Assembly: GCF_900116515.1 (NCBI RefSeq)
Contig: NZ_FPBA01000019.1
Coordinates: forward strand, 41,759 to 105,758
Length of the DNA: 64,000 nucleotides
Reading direction: 5' to 3'
Origin: Geodermatophilus amargosae
Lineage (GTDB): Bacteria > Actinomycetota > Actinomycetes > Mycobacteriales > Geodermatophilaceae
Shown here piece after piece: positions 44,550 to 52,464 of this stretch (positions are counted from its first letter, which is position 1; every line of letters begins with the position of its first letter). The notes beneath the pieces are model-generated. The model did no database searches. It was not told where the DNA came from and saw only the letters and a list, made by a program, of their open reading frames with translations. Made by a program: the position numbers and the translations under genes.

Positions 44550-45371
44550 GTGCGGCAGTACCGGGTCAAGACCATCGACTCGCTGGCCCGCGGGCTGGAG
44601 GTCCTCCGCGTGCTGCAGGAGGTGCGGGCGGCGAGCCTGCACGACCTCCACCTGGCCACCGGCATCCCCAAGGCGACCCTCACGCGGATCCTGGTCACCG
44701 CCCACCAGCACGGCCTGGTCTGGCAGCGCATGGTGGACGGCGCCTTCCTGCCGAGCCACACCCTGCGCAGCCGCCGGGAGACCGACGACGGCGAGTGGCT
44801 GGTCGAGATCGCCTCACCGGTCCTCGGCGAGCTCTCCCGGCGGCTGCAGTGGCCCTCGGTCGTCTCCGTTCCGCGGCTGGACCACATGGAGACGCTCGAG
44901 ACCAACAGCTCGCGGACCTATTTCGACGCCCTCCCCCAGCGGCCGCACGGGTTCCGGGTGAACATGCTCGGCTCGGCGTCCGGACGGGCCTACCTGGCGT
45001 TCTGCCCCGACCAGGAACTGGAGGCGGTGCTCGCGCGGCTGCGCCTCAGGAAGGACCCCGCGTACCGGCTGGCCAGGGACGACGCCGCGGTCCGCCGGAT
45101 GATCGAGGCCACCCGGCAGCGCGGGTACGGCGTCCGGGCACCCGACTTCGGCGGGGACCACGACCGGCCGCGGTCGGAGGTCGACGACGGACGGGAGTCG
45201 ATCGCGATGCCCGTGCGGGTCGACGGCCGGGTCGTCGGGTGCATCAACCTGACGTGGCGCCGGCAGGCCCTCTCCCTGCCGACGGCGGTGCAGCGCCACC
45301 TCGAGGACCTGCGCACCGCCGTGCGGACGGTCGAGCAGCGGGCCCGGGAGGCGGGCCTCGGACACGGGTGA
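44550..45371 (+). CDS. IclR-family regulator (MhpR-like)
   Basis: 273 residues from the GTG at 44550, which has AGGTGG 8 nt upstream; another GTG lies at 44538. The winged helix is YRVKTIDSLARGLEVLRVLQEV to about residue 65, with recognition helix KATLTRILVTAHQHGL. The effector domain has WPSVVSVPRLDHMETLET, GSASGRAYLAFCPDQELEAV and VGCINLTWRRQALSL. The closest type is MhpR, which activates aromatic-acid genes. It is divergent from the carboxylation operon and is its likely regulator, probably with the ketone or 3-oxoacid as effector. Confidence 0.87.
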   Translation: MRQYRVKTIDSLARGLEVLRVLQEVRAASLHDLHLATGIPKATLTRILVTAHQHGLVWQRMVDGAFLPSHTLRSRRETDDGEWLVEIASPVLGELSRRLQWPSVVSVPRLDHMETLETNSSRTYFDALPQRPHGFRVNMLGSASGRAYLAFCPDQELEAVLARLRLRKDPAYRLARDDAAVRRMIEATRQRGYGVRAPDFGGDHDRPRSEVDDGRESIAMPVRVDGRVVGCINLTWRRQALSLPTAVQRHLEDLRTAVRTVEQRAREAGLGHG

Positions 45372-45425
45372 GGCACCGGTGGGCCGCGGCGGGATCTCCG
45401 CCACGGCCCACCGGGCCTCACCGCC

Positions 45426-46503
45426 TCACGGCGTCGGGTGGTCGACGACGTACTCCGGCACCCCCTGGTTGCTCGGGTCGGCCTGGGTGCCCACGTCGTT
45501 CACCACGTGCCGGATGATGCCCACCCCGTCGAGGTGCACGGTCGCCACGTGGTGCAGGCGCACACCGGGGGTCTCCGGCACCTCGAAGCCGCTCTCGGTG
45601 GTGATCCCCGGACCGGCGTTGCGCTGGTAGCCGTACACGCCGCCGCCGTAGAGGCGGTGCCGCGTCACGTCGTCGGCGACCTCGTAGCCCGCCCAGCCCA
45701 GCGTGCCGTCGGGCTGCTGCCAGTCTGCCTGAGACGGCGGGTCGTAGGGCAGCTCGTTCTGGTACAGCACCGTGGTGCCGTCCTCGCCGTGCCAGATCGT
45801 GTTGTAGGTCTGGAAGTGCTCGACGAACAGGCCGGTCGCGGTCACGCGGTCGCCGTTGATCTCGGCGCCCACGCGGCCGGTGTTGGTCCGCCAGCGGTCG
45901 GTGTCGCCGCTGACGCCCGCGGTGAACGGCTCGACGCCGTGGTCGGCACGCCACACCCACGTGTGGTCGATGAGGACGTCGTCGCTGTTGACCTCCAGGG
46001 CGGTGTCGACCTTGCCCACGTGCGGCCCGCCGACGCGGAAGTACACGTCCGACAGCGTCGTCGGGTCCGCGGCATCCGAGCGGCCGCCGTTGCCGTTCGG
46101 CTTGCCCACCTGCAGCAGCGACGGCGACTCGACCGTGCCCGCGTCGATGGTCATGCCGGCGACGACGGCACCGGGGACGTCGGCGATCGTCACCGGCACG
46201 GCGCCGCCGACTGTGGTGAGCGTGGCCTGGCCGATGCCCGAGGACCACGGTGCCGACCTGCTTGACCTCGATGCTGCACGCGACGTCGTAGACGCCGGGG
46301 GTGAGCAGCAGGTGCCCGCCGCGCGCCAGGTGGTCGTTGATCTGCTGCACCGGCGTGGACGGGGTGGCGATGAGGAACTCGGTGATCGGGATCGTGCGGC
46401 CCGGGGTCTCGCCGTCGGCCCAGCTGGTGCCCGACGACTCCCGCTGCGCTGAGGACACCCGCACGTTCCAACGGCCGGCGTCGTCGACGAACAGGTGGGG
46501 CGC
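45426..46503 (-). pseudogene. Remnant of a beta-helix (pectate-lyase-like) exported protein
   Basis: About 359 codons of a larger family of Actinobacteria-type secreted proteins with a right-handed beta-helix. The recognisable stretch begins HLFVDDAGRWNVRVSS directly after an in-frame TGA (46504-46506), so the N-terminus is missing. It runs through INDHLARGGHLLLTPGVYDV to GTVVLG, then shifts frame near 46240 (one extra G in CTCGGGCATCGG) and continues IGQATLTTVGGAVPVTIADVPG. The rest (LIDHTWVWRADHG, NTIWHGEDGTTVLYQNELPY, IRHVVNDVGTQADP) is well preserved. It is truncated and frameshifted, so it is not functional. No catalytic assignment is safe. Confidence 0.78.
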
Positions 46504-46510
46504 TCACAAC

Positions 46511-47401
46511 CTAGGTGACCGCACCGACGTCCCGCCGCCTCCGGGACGGCGGGCACCCCCTCACCTCGGCGGGCAGCGTCCACCACTCGCCGAGCAACCC
46601 GTCGAGGCCCGGCTCGAGGCGGGCGAGCCCCGCCCCCGGGTAGGGCGTCAGCTCTCCCGCCCACAGCTGCCCGTCGTGCCGGTAGAGGTCCACCCGGAGC
46701 ATGTCGAAGCCGGTGGCCACCGCGGCTGCGGCCCCGAGCAGCTCGGGCAGCTCCGCCGGGCGCGGCACGTCCGGGCCGGGCGGGTAGCCCCAGGTCCACG
46801 GCAGCGGTTCCCAGCCGGCGCTGTACAGCCGCGCCCGGTGCTCCCCGTGCCGGCCGGTGTGGACGCCGACCAGCCGCGGGACGCCGTCGAACACCAGCAC
46901 CTTGAGGTCGGCCGGCGACTCCCCCGGCTCCCCGACGTGCTCCTCGACCAGCAGGCCCGGCCGGGCGCAGCGGTAGGCCCACTCCTCGCTCTTGCGCCAG
47001 TAGCGCTCGGCGACCCACCCGGCGGTGCGCGCGGCGAGGTCGGCGACGTCGGGCCGCCCCTCGCCCACGACGACCCGCCGGCAGGAGTGGTTGGGCTTGA
47101 GCACCCACCGGTCGGGCAGGTCGACGCCGGCCAGCTCGGTGACGTCGGTCCCCGCCCAGTACGTCTCGGGCACCCGGAGCAGGCCGGGCGCGCGGCGGGT
47201 GAAGTGGTCCTTCATCGCCAGCTTGTCGCAGGTCGGGACCAGCAGCGGACGGCGGTCGCGGGTGATCCGCCGGTGCAGCTTCTCGGTGAAGGTGCGCGGC
47301 TCCCCCCACGGCGGCAGCCGGCCGTGGTGCTGCCGGTAGACCCGCGCCCGCCGGAGCGAGGAGGGCAGCACCCGCGTCCAGGCAGGGGGGAACTCCGGCA
47401 C
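46511..47401 (-). CDS. ATP-grasp protein, TupA-like
   Basis: 296 residues. WGEPRTFTEKLHRRITRDRRPLL followed by CDKLAMKDH, DRWVLKPNHSCRRVVVG and a final VDLYRHDGQLWAGELTPYPGAG define the TupA-like ATP-grasp family, first linked to teichuronopeptide synthesis and common in surface-polysaccharide clusters. It would ligate an amine or amino acid to a carboxylate using ATP. No sugar-biosynthesis genes adjoin. Directly downstream is the truncated beta-helix gene, so the pair may be what remains of a transferred surface cluster. GTG start, no strong Shine-Dalgarno. Confidence 0.78.
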   Translation of the reverse strand: MPEFPPAWTRVLPSSLRRARVYRQHHGRLPPWGEPRTFTEKLHRRITRDRRPLLVPTCDKLAMKDHFTRRAPGLLRVPETYWAGTDVTELAGVDLPDRWVLKPNHSCRRVVVGEGRPDVADLAARTAGWVAERYWRKSEEWAYRCARPGLLVEEHVGEPGESPADLKVLVFDGVPRLVGVHTGRHGEHRARLYSAGWEPLPWTWGYPPGPDVPRPAELPELLGAAAAVATGFDMLRVDLYRHDGQLWAGELTPYPGAGLARLEPGLDGLLGEWWTLPAEVRGCPPSRRRRDVGAVT

Positions 47402-47479
47402 GGGGGTGTCCTACCGCGCCGGGCACCATCCGGAACGGTGCCGTGCGCGACGGTCGCGCCGTCCGGGTAGGGGCCCAGC

Positions 47480-48493
47480 GTGCGTGCCATCACCTACACC
47501 CAGCCCGGCGGCCCCGACGTCCTGCAGCTGACCGACCGCGCCGTCCCAGAGCCCGGCCCCGGGGAGGTCCTCGTCCGGCTCGCGCTGGCCGGCGTCAACC
47601 CGACCGACTGGAAGTCGCGCAGCTCGGCGCAGCCCGGCCCCGGCGGCCAGGTGCCCGGGCAGGACGGTGCCGGCACGGTCGAGGCGGTCGGGCAGGGCGT
47701 CGACCCGGCGATCCGCGGCGAGCGGGTCTGGGTCTGGGAGGCGGCCTGGCAGCGGCCCTGGGGCACGGCGGCGGAGTACACCGTCGTCCCGGCCCGCCAG
47801 GCGGTGCCGATGGGGCCGGAGCCCTCCTTCGAGCTCGGCGCCGCCCTCGGCATCCCCTTCCTCACCGCGCACCGCTGCCTGACCCTCGGCGAGTCCGTGC
47901 CCGACCGGATGGGCCCCGGCTCGCTGACCGGGCGGACGGTGCTCGTGCAGGGCGGCGCCGGCGCGGTGGGCAACGCGGCGATCCAGCTGGCGCGCTGGGC
48001 CGACGCCACGGTCATCGCCACCGTGAGCAGCCCGCGCAAGGCGCAGCTGGCTGCCGCCGCCGGCGCCTCGCACGTCGTCGACTACCGCCGGCAGGACGTC
48101 GTCGCCGAGGTGCGCAAGGTGGCGACGAAGGGCGTCGACACCGTGGTGGAGGTGTCCGCCGCCCGGAACGCCGCCGTCGACGCGCAGGTGGTCGGCATAC
48201 ACGCCGCCGTCGCGGTGTACGCCGACGACGGCGGTGCCGAGGTGACCATCCCGGTGCGCGCGCAGATGGGGCCCAACGCGCGCTGGAACTTCGTCCTCGT
48301 CTACACCCAGCCCGAGCGGGCCAAGGTGATCGGCGTCGAGGACGTGAACGCCGCGCTCCTCGACGGCGCGCTGCGGGTGGGTGAGGAGGCGGGGCTGCCG
48401 CTGCACGTGTTCCCGCTGGCCGAGACCGCGCAGGCCCACCGGGCGGTCCAGGAGGGCGCCGTCGGGAAGGTGCTGATCGACGTCACGGCCTAA
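47480..48493 (+). CDS. Zinc-independent MDR quinone reductase-like protein
   Basis: 337 residues, an MDR-superfamily NADPH:quinone oxidoreductase type. It has RAITYTQPGGPDVLQLTD, the catalytic-fold segment LALAGVNPTDWKSR, GQDGAGTVEAVGQGV and the nucleotide-binding TVLVQGGAGAVGNAAIQLARW. There are no zinc-binding Cys clusters. It would reduce quinones or enones with NADPH. The start is GTG at 47480; TAGGGG 6 nt before it is a weak leaderless-type -10. Confidence 0.88.
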   Translation: MRAITYTQPGGPDVLQLTDRAVPEPGPGEVLVRLALAGVNPTDWKSRSSAQPGPGGQVPGQDGAGTVEAVGQGVDPAIRGERVWVWEAAWQRPWGTAAEYTVVPARQAVPMGPEPSFELGAALGIPFLTAHRCLTLGESVPDRMGPGSLTGRTVLVQGGAGAVGNAAIQLARWADATVIATVSSPRKAQLAAAAGASHVVDYRRQDVVAEVRKVATKGVDTVVEVSAARNAAVDAQVVGIHAAVAVYADDGGAEVTIPVRAQMGPNARWNFVLVYTQPERAKVIGVEDVNAALLDGALRVGEEAGLPLHVFPLAETAQAHRAVQEGAVGKVLIDVTA

Positions 48494-48506
48494 CGGCCGA
48501 CCGCCC

Positions 48507-49661
48507 TCACCCGACGCCAAGGTCCTTGGCGATCAGCATGCGCTGCACCTCGCTGGTGCCCTCGCCGATCTCCAGGATCTTGGCGTCGCGGTAGAACCGG
48601 CCGACCGGCGTCTCGTTCATGAAGCCGTACCCGCCGTGCACCTGGGTGGCGGCGCGGGCGTTGTCCATCGCCACCTCGGAGCTGTAGAGCTTGGCGATCG
48701 ACGCCTCGCGGCGGAACGGCTCACCGCGGAGCATCTTCTCGGCCGCGCGGTAGTAGGCCAGCCGGGCGGTGGCGGCCCGGACCTCCATGTCGGCGATCAT
48801 GAACTGGACGGCCTGGTTGCGGCCGATCGGGCGGCCGAACGCCTCGCGGGTCCCGGCGTAGCGCACCGACTCGTCCACGCAGCCCTGCGCCAGGCCGACG
48901 GCGAGCGCAGAGATCGCGATGCGCCCCTCGTCGAGGATGGAGAGGAACTGCGCGTAGCCGCGGCCGCGCTGCCCGACCAGGTCCTCCTCCGGCACCCGGC
49001 AGTCGCTGAAGGACAGCTCGCGGGTGTCCGAGGCGTTCCAGCCGACCTTCGAGTACCGCGGGCCGACGGTCATGCCCGCAGTCCCGGACGGGACGGCGAT
49101 CGCGGAGATCTCCTTGCCGCCGTCGGGGCGGGTGCCGGTGACGGCGGTGACGGTGACCAGCTCGGTGAGGTCGGTGCCGGAGTTGGTGATGAACGCCTTG
49201 GACCCGTTGACCACCCAGTGCCCGTCCTCGAGCCGCGCGGTGGTGCGGGTGGCGCCGGCGTCGGAGCCACCGCCGGGCTCGGTGAGGCCGAAGGCGGCCA
49301 GGGCCTCGCCGGTGCAGAGCCGCGGCAGCCACCGCTGCTTCTGCTCCTCCGAGCCGAACCGGTGGATCGGCATCGCGCCCAGCGAGACACCGGCCTCCAG
49401 GGTGATGGCCACCGAGCTGTCCACCCGGGCCAGCTCCTCGATCGCCACGCAGAGGTCGAAGTAGGTCCCGCCCGAGCCGCCGTACTCCTCGGGGAAGGGC
49501 AGGCCGAACAGCCCGAGCTCACCCATCTGCCGCACGATCGCGGTGGGGAACTCCTCGCGCTCGTAGAAGCCGCCGATCTGCGGTGCCACGACCTCGAGCG
49601 CGAACTCGCGGACGGTCTTCCGCAGGGTCTCGGTCTCGTCGTCGAGCCGGTAGTCCAGCAC
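48507..49661 (-). CDS. Acyl-CoA dehydrogenase
   Basis: 384 residues with the full ACAD fold. FAD and substrate motifs are present: GLTEPGGGSDAGATRTTA, WVVNGSKAFITNSGTD, QVHGGYGFMNETPVGRFYRD and the catalytic-base region ILEIGEGTSEVQRMLIAKDL with its Glu. It oxidises an acyl-CoA to the 2-enoyl-CoA and passes electrons to ETF. Chain specificity is not readable; short or branched chain is common for this length. GTG start with AGGGGG about 9 nt upstream. Divergent from a TetR gene across a likely operator. Confidence 0.92.
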   Translation of the reverse strand: MLDYRLDDETETLRKTVREFALEVVAPQIGGFYEREEFPTAIVRQMGELGLFGLPFPEEYGGSGGTYFDLCVAIEELARVDSSVAITLEAGVSLGAMPIHRFGSEEQKQRWLPRLCTGEALAAFGLTEPGGGSDAGATRTTARLEDGHWVVNGSKAFITNSGTDLTELVTVTAVTGTRPDGGKEISAIAVPSGTAGMTVGPRYSKVGWNASDTRELSFSDCRVPEEDLVGQRGRGYAQFLSILDEGRIAISALAVGLAQGCVDESVRYAGTREAFGRPIGRNQAVQFMIADMEVRAATARLAYYRAAEKMLRGEPFRREASIAKLYSSEVAMDNARAATQVHGGYGFMNETPVGRFYRDAKILEIGEGTSEVQRMLIAKDLGVG

Positions 49662-49746
49662 GGTGTGCCCCCTGGTGCTCCGGACCCCGGTGGGATCGCC
49701 CCGGAGCCCGCCCGTGCGGCCGCGCCGGTCGGCCGGCCGCTGCCAC

Positions 49747-49770
49747 CGATGTTAACGACGGTTCACATCG
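49747..49770. promoter_or_regulatory. Candidate TetR operator
   Basis: CGATGTTAAC (49747-49756) and GTTCACATCG (49761-49770) form 10-bp inverted arms with one mismatch around 4 bp, in the gap between the acyl-CoA dehydrogenase and TetR genes. It is notably AT-richer than its surroundings. Confidence 0.6.
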
Positions 49771-49808
49771 CGGTCCAGTGGTCGACCGGGGTCCCGGACG
49801 GCGACGGC

Positions 49809-49814
49809 TAGCAT
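49809..49814 (+). promoter_or_regulatory. -10 box of leaderless TetR gene
   Basis: TAGCAT, 7 nt before the GTG at 49822. The operator-like dyad lies about 40 bp upstream of it. Confidence 0.5.
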
Positions 49815-49821
49815 CCGCGGC

Positions 49822-50421
49822 GTGACCGTCCGCCAGCCCGACTCGGCGCTGTCGGCCGACGCCGCCCGGCCGTCCCGGCGGGAGCAGATCCTGCGGGCGG
49901 CCGCCCAGCTCTTCGCCGAGCGCGGCTCACGTGCGGTCGGTGTGGACGACGTCGGTGCGGCGGTCGGGGTGACCGGCCCGGCCATCTACCGCCACTTCGC
50001 CAGCAAGGACGCGATGCTGGCCGAGATGCTCGAGGGCATCAGCCAGCGGCTGCTGGCCGGCGCGCGCGAGCGCGTGGCCGCCGCCGGCCTCGACCCCGCT
50101 GCCCAGCTGCGGGCACTCGTGACCTTCCAGGTGGACTTCGCCCTCGACAACCCCGCGCTGATCACCGTCCAGGACCGCGACCTCGGCTCACTGCCGACCG
50201 ACGACGCCGCGGCGGTGCGCCGGCTGCAGCGCCGCTACGTCGAGGTCTGGGTCGACGTGCTGGCCCGGCTGCGCCCCGAGGAGGGCACCGACGCCAGCCG
50301 GGCCCGCGCCCACGCCGTCTTCGGGCTGGTCAACTCCACGCCGCACAGCGCCGGGCGGCTGCCCCGGGAGCAGATGGCCGCACTGCTCGCCGCGATGGCC
50401 GAGGCCGCCGCCACCGCCTGA
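49822..50421 (+). CDS. TetR-family repressor
   Basis: 199 residues. The N-terminal HTH reads REQILRAAAQLFAERGSRAV then VDDVGAAVGVTGPAIYRHFASKDAML, a textbook TetR DNA-binding domain. The C-terminal ligand domain (about 80-195) is of the type found in regulators of acyl-CoA metabolism. It probably represses the divergent acyl-CoA dehydrogenase and itself through the 49747-49770 dyad, released by an acyl-CoA. Ligand identity is inferred from the neighbour only. Confidence 0.9.
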   Translation: MTVRQPDSALSADAARPSRREQILRAAAQLFAERGSRAVGVDDVGAAVGVTGPAIYRHFASKDAMLAEMLEGISQRLLAGARERVAAAGLDPAAQLRALVTFQVDFALDNPALITVQDRDLGSLPTDDAAAVRRLQRRYVEVWVDVLARLRPEEGTDASRARAHAVFGLVNSTPHSAGRLPREQMAALLAAMAEAAATA

Positions 50422-50447
50422 GGAGCCCTCGGAGCGCCGTCGGTCGG

Positions 50448-52307
50448 TCAGCCCGCGCTGGGATCGGGCATCGGCAGGCTCAGGCCGCTGCCGGCGACCA
50501 GGTCGAGGTCGGCGGTGCCGTCCGCGCCGGGCGCCACCCAGGAGGTCTCCACGATGGTGACCAGGGGCCCCTCGGTGCCGCTGGCGTACTCCGCCCCGGA
50601 CAGCGCGGCCGGTGCGCCCGGGTAGCTGACGCCCTCGCGCAGCAGGTCGCTGACGTTGCCGCTGCCGTTGCGGTCGGTCAGGCCGCGCAGGTCCCGGGCG
50701 CCGGTGGAGTCGCCCATCTCCACCGCGGAGACCGCGACGACGACGGCGCGGCCGTCGACGTCGGTCGACCACAGCGCGCGCGCCAGCCCGGTGCAGTCGG
50801 TGCGCTCGAAGAAGTCGGCGACCTCGCCGTAGGAGTTGCCGACGCAGGTGTCGTCCACCTGCACCTGCTCCAGGGTGAAGGCGCGGCCGTCGAGGACGGT
50901 GCGGTCGCCGGGCTGCGGACCCACCGGCTGCGGCGCCGCCGACGTCGTCGGGGTGCTCGACGGCGCGGCGGCCGACGCGCCGTCGCCTCCGCCGGTGAGG
51001 CTCACGACGGCGACCACCGCGACGACGACCAGCGCCAGCGCGGCCGCGGCGAGCAGCACCAGCCGGCGGCGGGCGGCCGGGGAGCGGCGGCGCGGGCCGA
51101 CCAGCGGCACCGGCGGCGGTGGCGGAGCGGGGGCGGGGTGCGCGACGGCGGGCACGGGCGGCGGCGCGTCGTGCCCGCCGTCGGTGTCACCGCTGCCGAA
51201 CAGGCCGCCGATGCCGCCGGTCTCGTCGGTGGGGACCTCCCGGACGCCGGACTGCGCGCCGGACTGCACGCCGCCACCGGACTGCTCGGCGGGCGCGCTG
51301 AAGCGGGCGGTGGCCGGGTGCGCCGGCGGTGCGACCACCGGTGCAGGAGCCGGGGCCGGGGCGGGCGCGGGAGCCAGGACGGGCGCGGGAGCCGGGGCGG
51401 GCGCGGGAACCGGAGCGGGCGCGGCCAGGCCGGCGGCCGCGCGGGCGGCGGCCTCCTCGTCGGCGCGGATCGCGGCGACGGCGACGGCGGCGGCGGCGAG
51501 GGGGTCGACCAGCGGCCCGGCCGGGGACGAGGCGACGCGGTGGACCGGGATGGGCCCCGGCGCGGGCATCGGCGCGGGGACGGGCGCGGCTGCCGGAGCC
51601 GGCGCGCCGACCGAGGCGGCCATGGCCGCGGGAGCGAGCAGCTCGCGCTTGCGCAGCACGTAGGGCGAGTACGGGAAGCCCTCGCCGTTGAGCTCCTCCA
51701 CCGACGGCCCGCGGCCCTCGAGGCCCAGCGCGGTCAGCGCGGCACGGACGTCGGCGGTGGTCCACAGCCGCGGGTTGTCCACCCCGGCGTAGCGGGCGGC
51801 GCGCGAGATGCCCAGCAGCAGCGAGCGGGACTCCAGCAGCGCCACCTGGTCGCCCTCGCCCAGGTCGCCGTCGGCGGGGACCAGGCCGGTGAGGTCGCCG
51901 ACGAGGACGGTCAGCCGCGCGATGCGGCCGGGTTCCAGACCCGCCTGGCGCAGCCGCAGCGCGGCGTCCATGCCGGCCCGCATCAGGCCGTCGAGCGTGG
52001 TGGAGCCGCCGCCGGCCAGCTGCAGCACCTCGCCGGGGCCGGCGTCCGGGCCGATGGTCCAGGAGCCCTCGGGGGTCGCGGTCACCACCCCGGCCTGCCG
52101 GACCACCTCGACCACCCGCACCACGGCGAGGCCCTCGGGCACGAAGAGCACCGCGTCGGAGATGCGCCGCTCCCTCAGCCCGTCGACCACGGGGATCGAC
52201 GCGACGACAGCCCCTCGGACCGCGCCACCGCGGTCCCAGCGGGTCAGTTCGGCGAAGAGCGCGCGCTCCCCCGCCGTCTGCGGCGGCACGGGGGTCAGGG
52301 CCAGCAC
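50448..52307 (-). CDS. Uncharacterised single-pass protein with Pro-Ala repeats
   Basis: 619 residues. The cytoplasmic N-terminal 210 residues (ERALFAELTRWDRGG, SDAVLFVPEGLAVVRVVEVV, LLLGISRAARYAGVDNPRLWTT) faintly resemble a NERD-type fold but show no catalytic set I trust. A long Pro/Ala low-complexity stretch (about residues 230-330, with PAPAPAPAPV runs) follows, then a basic flank and one membrane helix (RRRLVLLAAAALALVVVAVV, about 415-440). Outside is a domain of about 180 residues with two Cys (DDTCVGNSYGEVADFFERTDC). GTG start with GGAGG close by. Function unknown. Confidence 0.75.
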   Translation of the reverse strand: MLALTPVPPQTAGERALFAELTRWDRGGAVRGAVVASIPVVDGLRERRISDAVLFVPEGLAVVRVVEVVRQAGVVTATPEGSWTIGPDAGPGEVLQLAGGGSTTLDGLMRAGMDAALRLRQAGLEPGRIARLTVLVGDLTGLVPADGDLGEGDQVALLESRSLLLGISRAARYAGVDNPRLWTTADVRAALTALGLEGRGPSVEELNGEGFPYSPYVLRKRELLAPAAMAASVGAPAPAAAPVPAPMPAPGPIPVHRVASSPAGPLVDPLAAAAVAVAAIRADEEAAARAAAGLAAPAPVPAPAPAPAPVLAPAPAPAPAPAPVVAPPAHPATARFSAPAEQSGGGVQSGAQSGVREVPTDETGGIGGLFGSGDTDGGHDAPPPVPAVAHPAPAPPPPPVPLVGPRRRSPAARRRLVLLAAAALALVVVAVVAVVSLTGGGDGASAAAPSSTPTTSAAPQPVGPQPGDRTVLDGRAFTLEQVQVDDTCVGNSYGEVADFFERTDCTGLARALWSTDVDGRAVVVAVSAVEMGDSTGARDLRGLTDRNGSGNVSDLLREGVSYPGAPAALSGAEYASGTEGPLVTIVETSWVAPGADGTADLDLVAGSGLSLPMPDPSAG

Positions 52308-52344
52308 GGAGTCCTCCGGGAGCGGGTGGGGTGCAGGGGGGCGC

Positions 52345-52390
52345 GGTGTGCGCGGCGAGGTGTGCGGCGGTGTGCGCGGCGGTGCGCAGG
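52345..52390. repeat. Short tandem repeat upstream of the 50448-52307 gene
   Basis: Imperfect 12-nt units around GTGTGCGCGGCG repeat about three and a half times in the 157-bp gap between two minus-strand genes. They may be simple slippage products. Confidence 0.6.
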
Positions 52391-52464
52391 GCGGGACCCG
52401 GGAGCGGAGCCCGGGCGGGCGGCCGGGCCCGACGCTACGTCAGGTGACGGGCCGGTCCCGCTCC

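Noticed and set aside
51340..51430. PA-coding repeats as a CRISPR or satellite
   Set aside because: They are in-frame Pro-Ala codons within a coding sequence, with no spacers and variable units.
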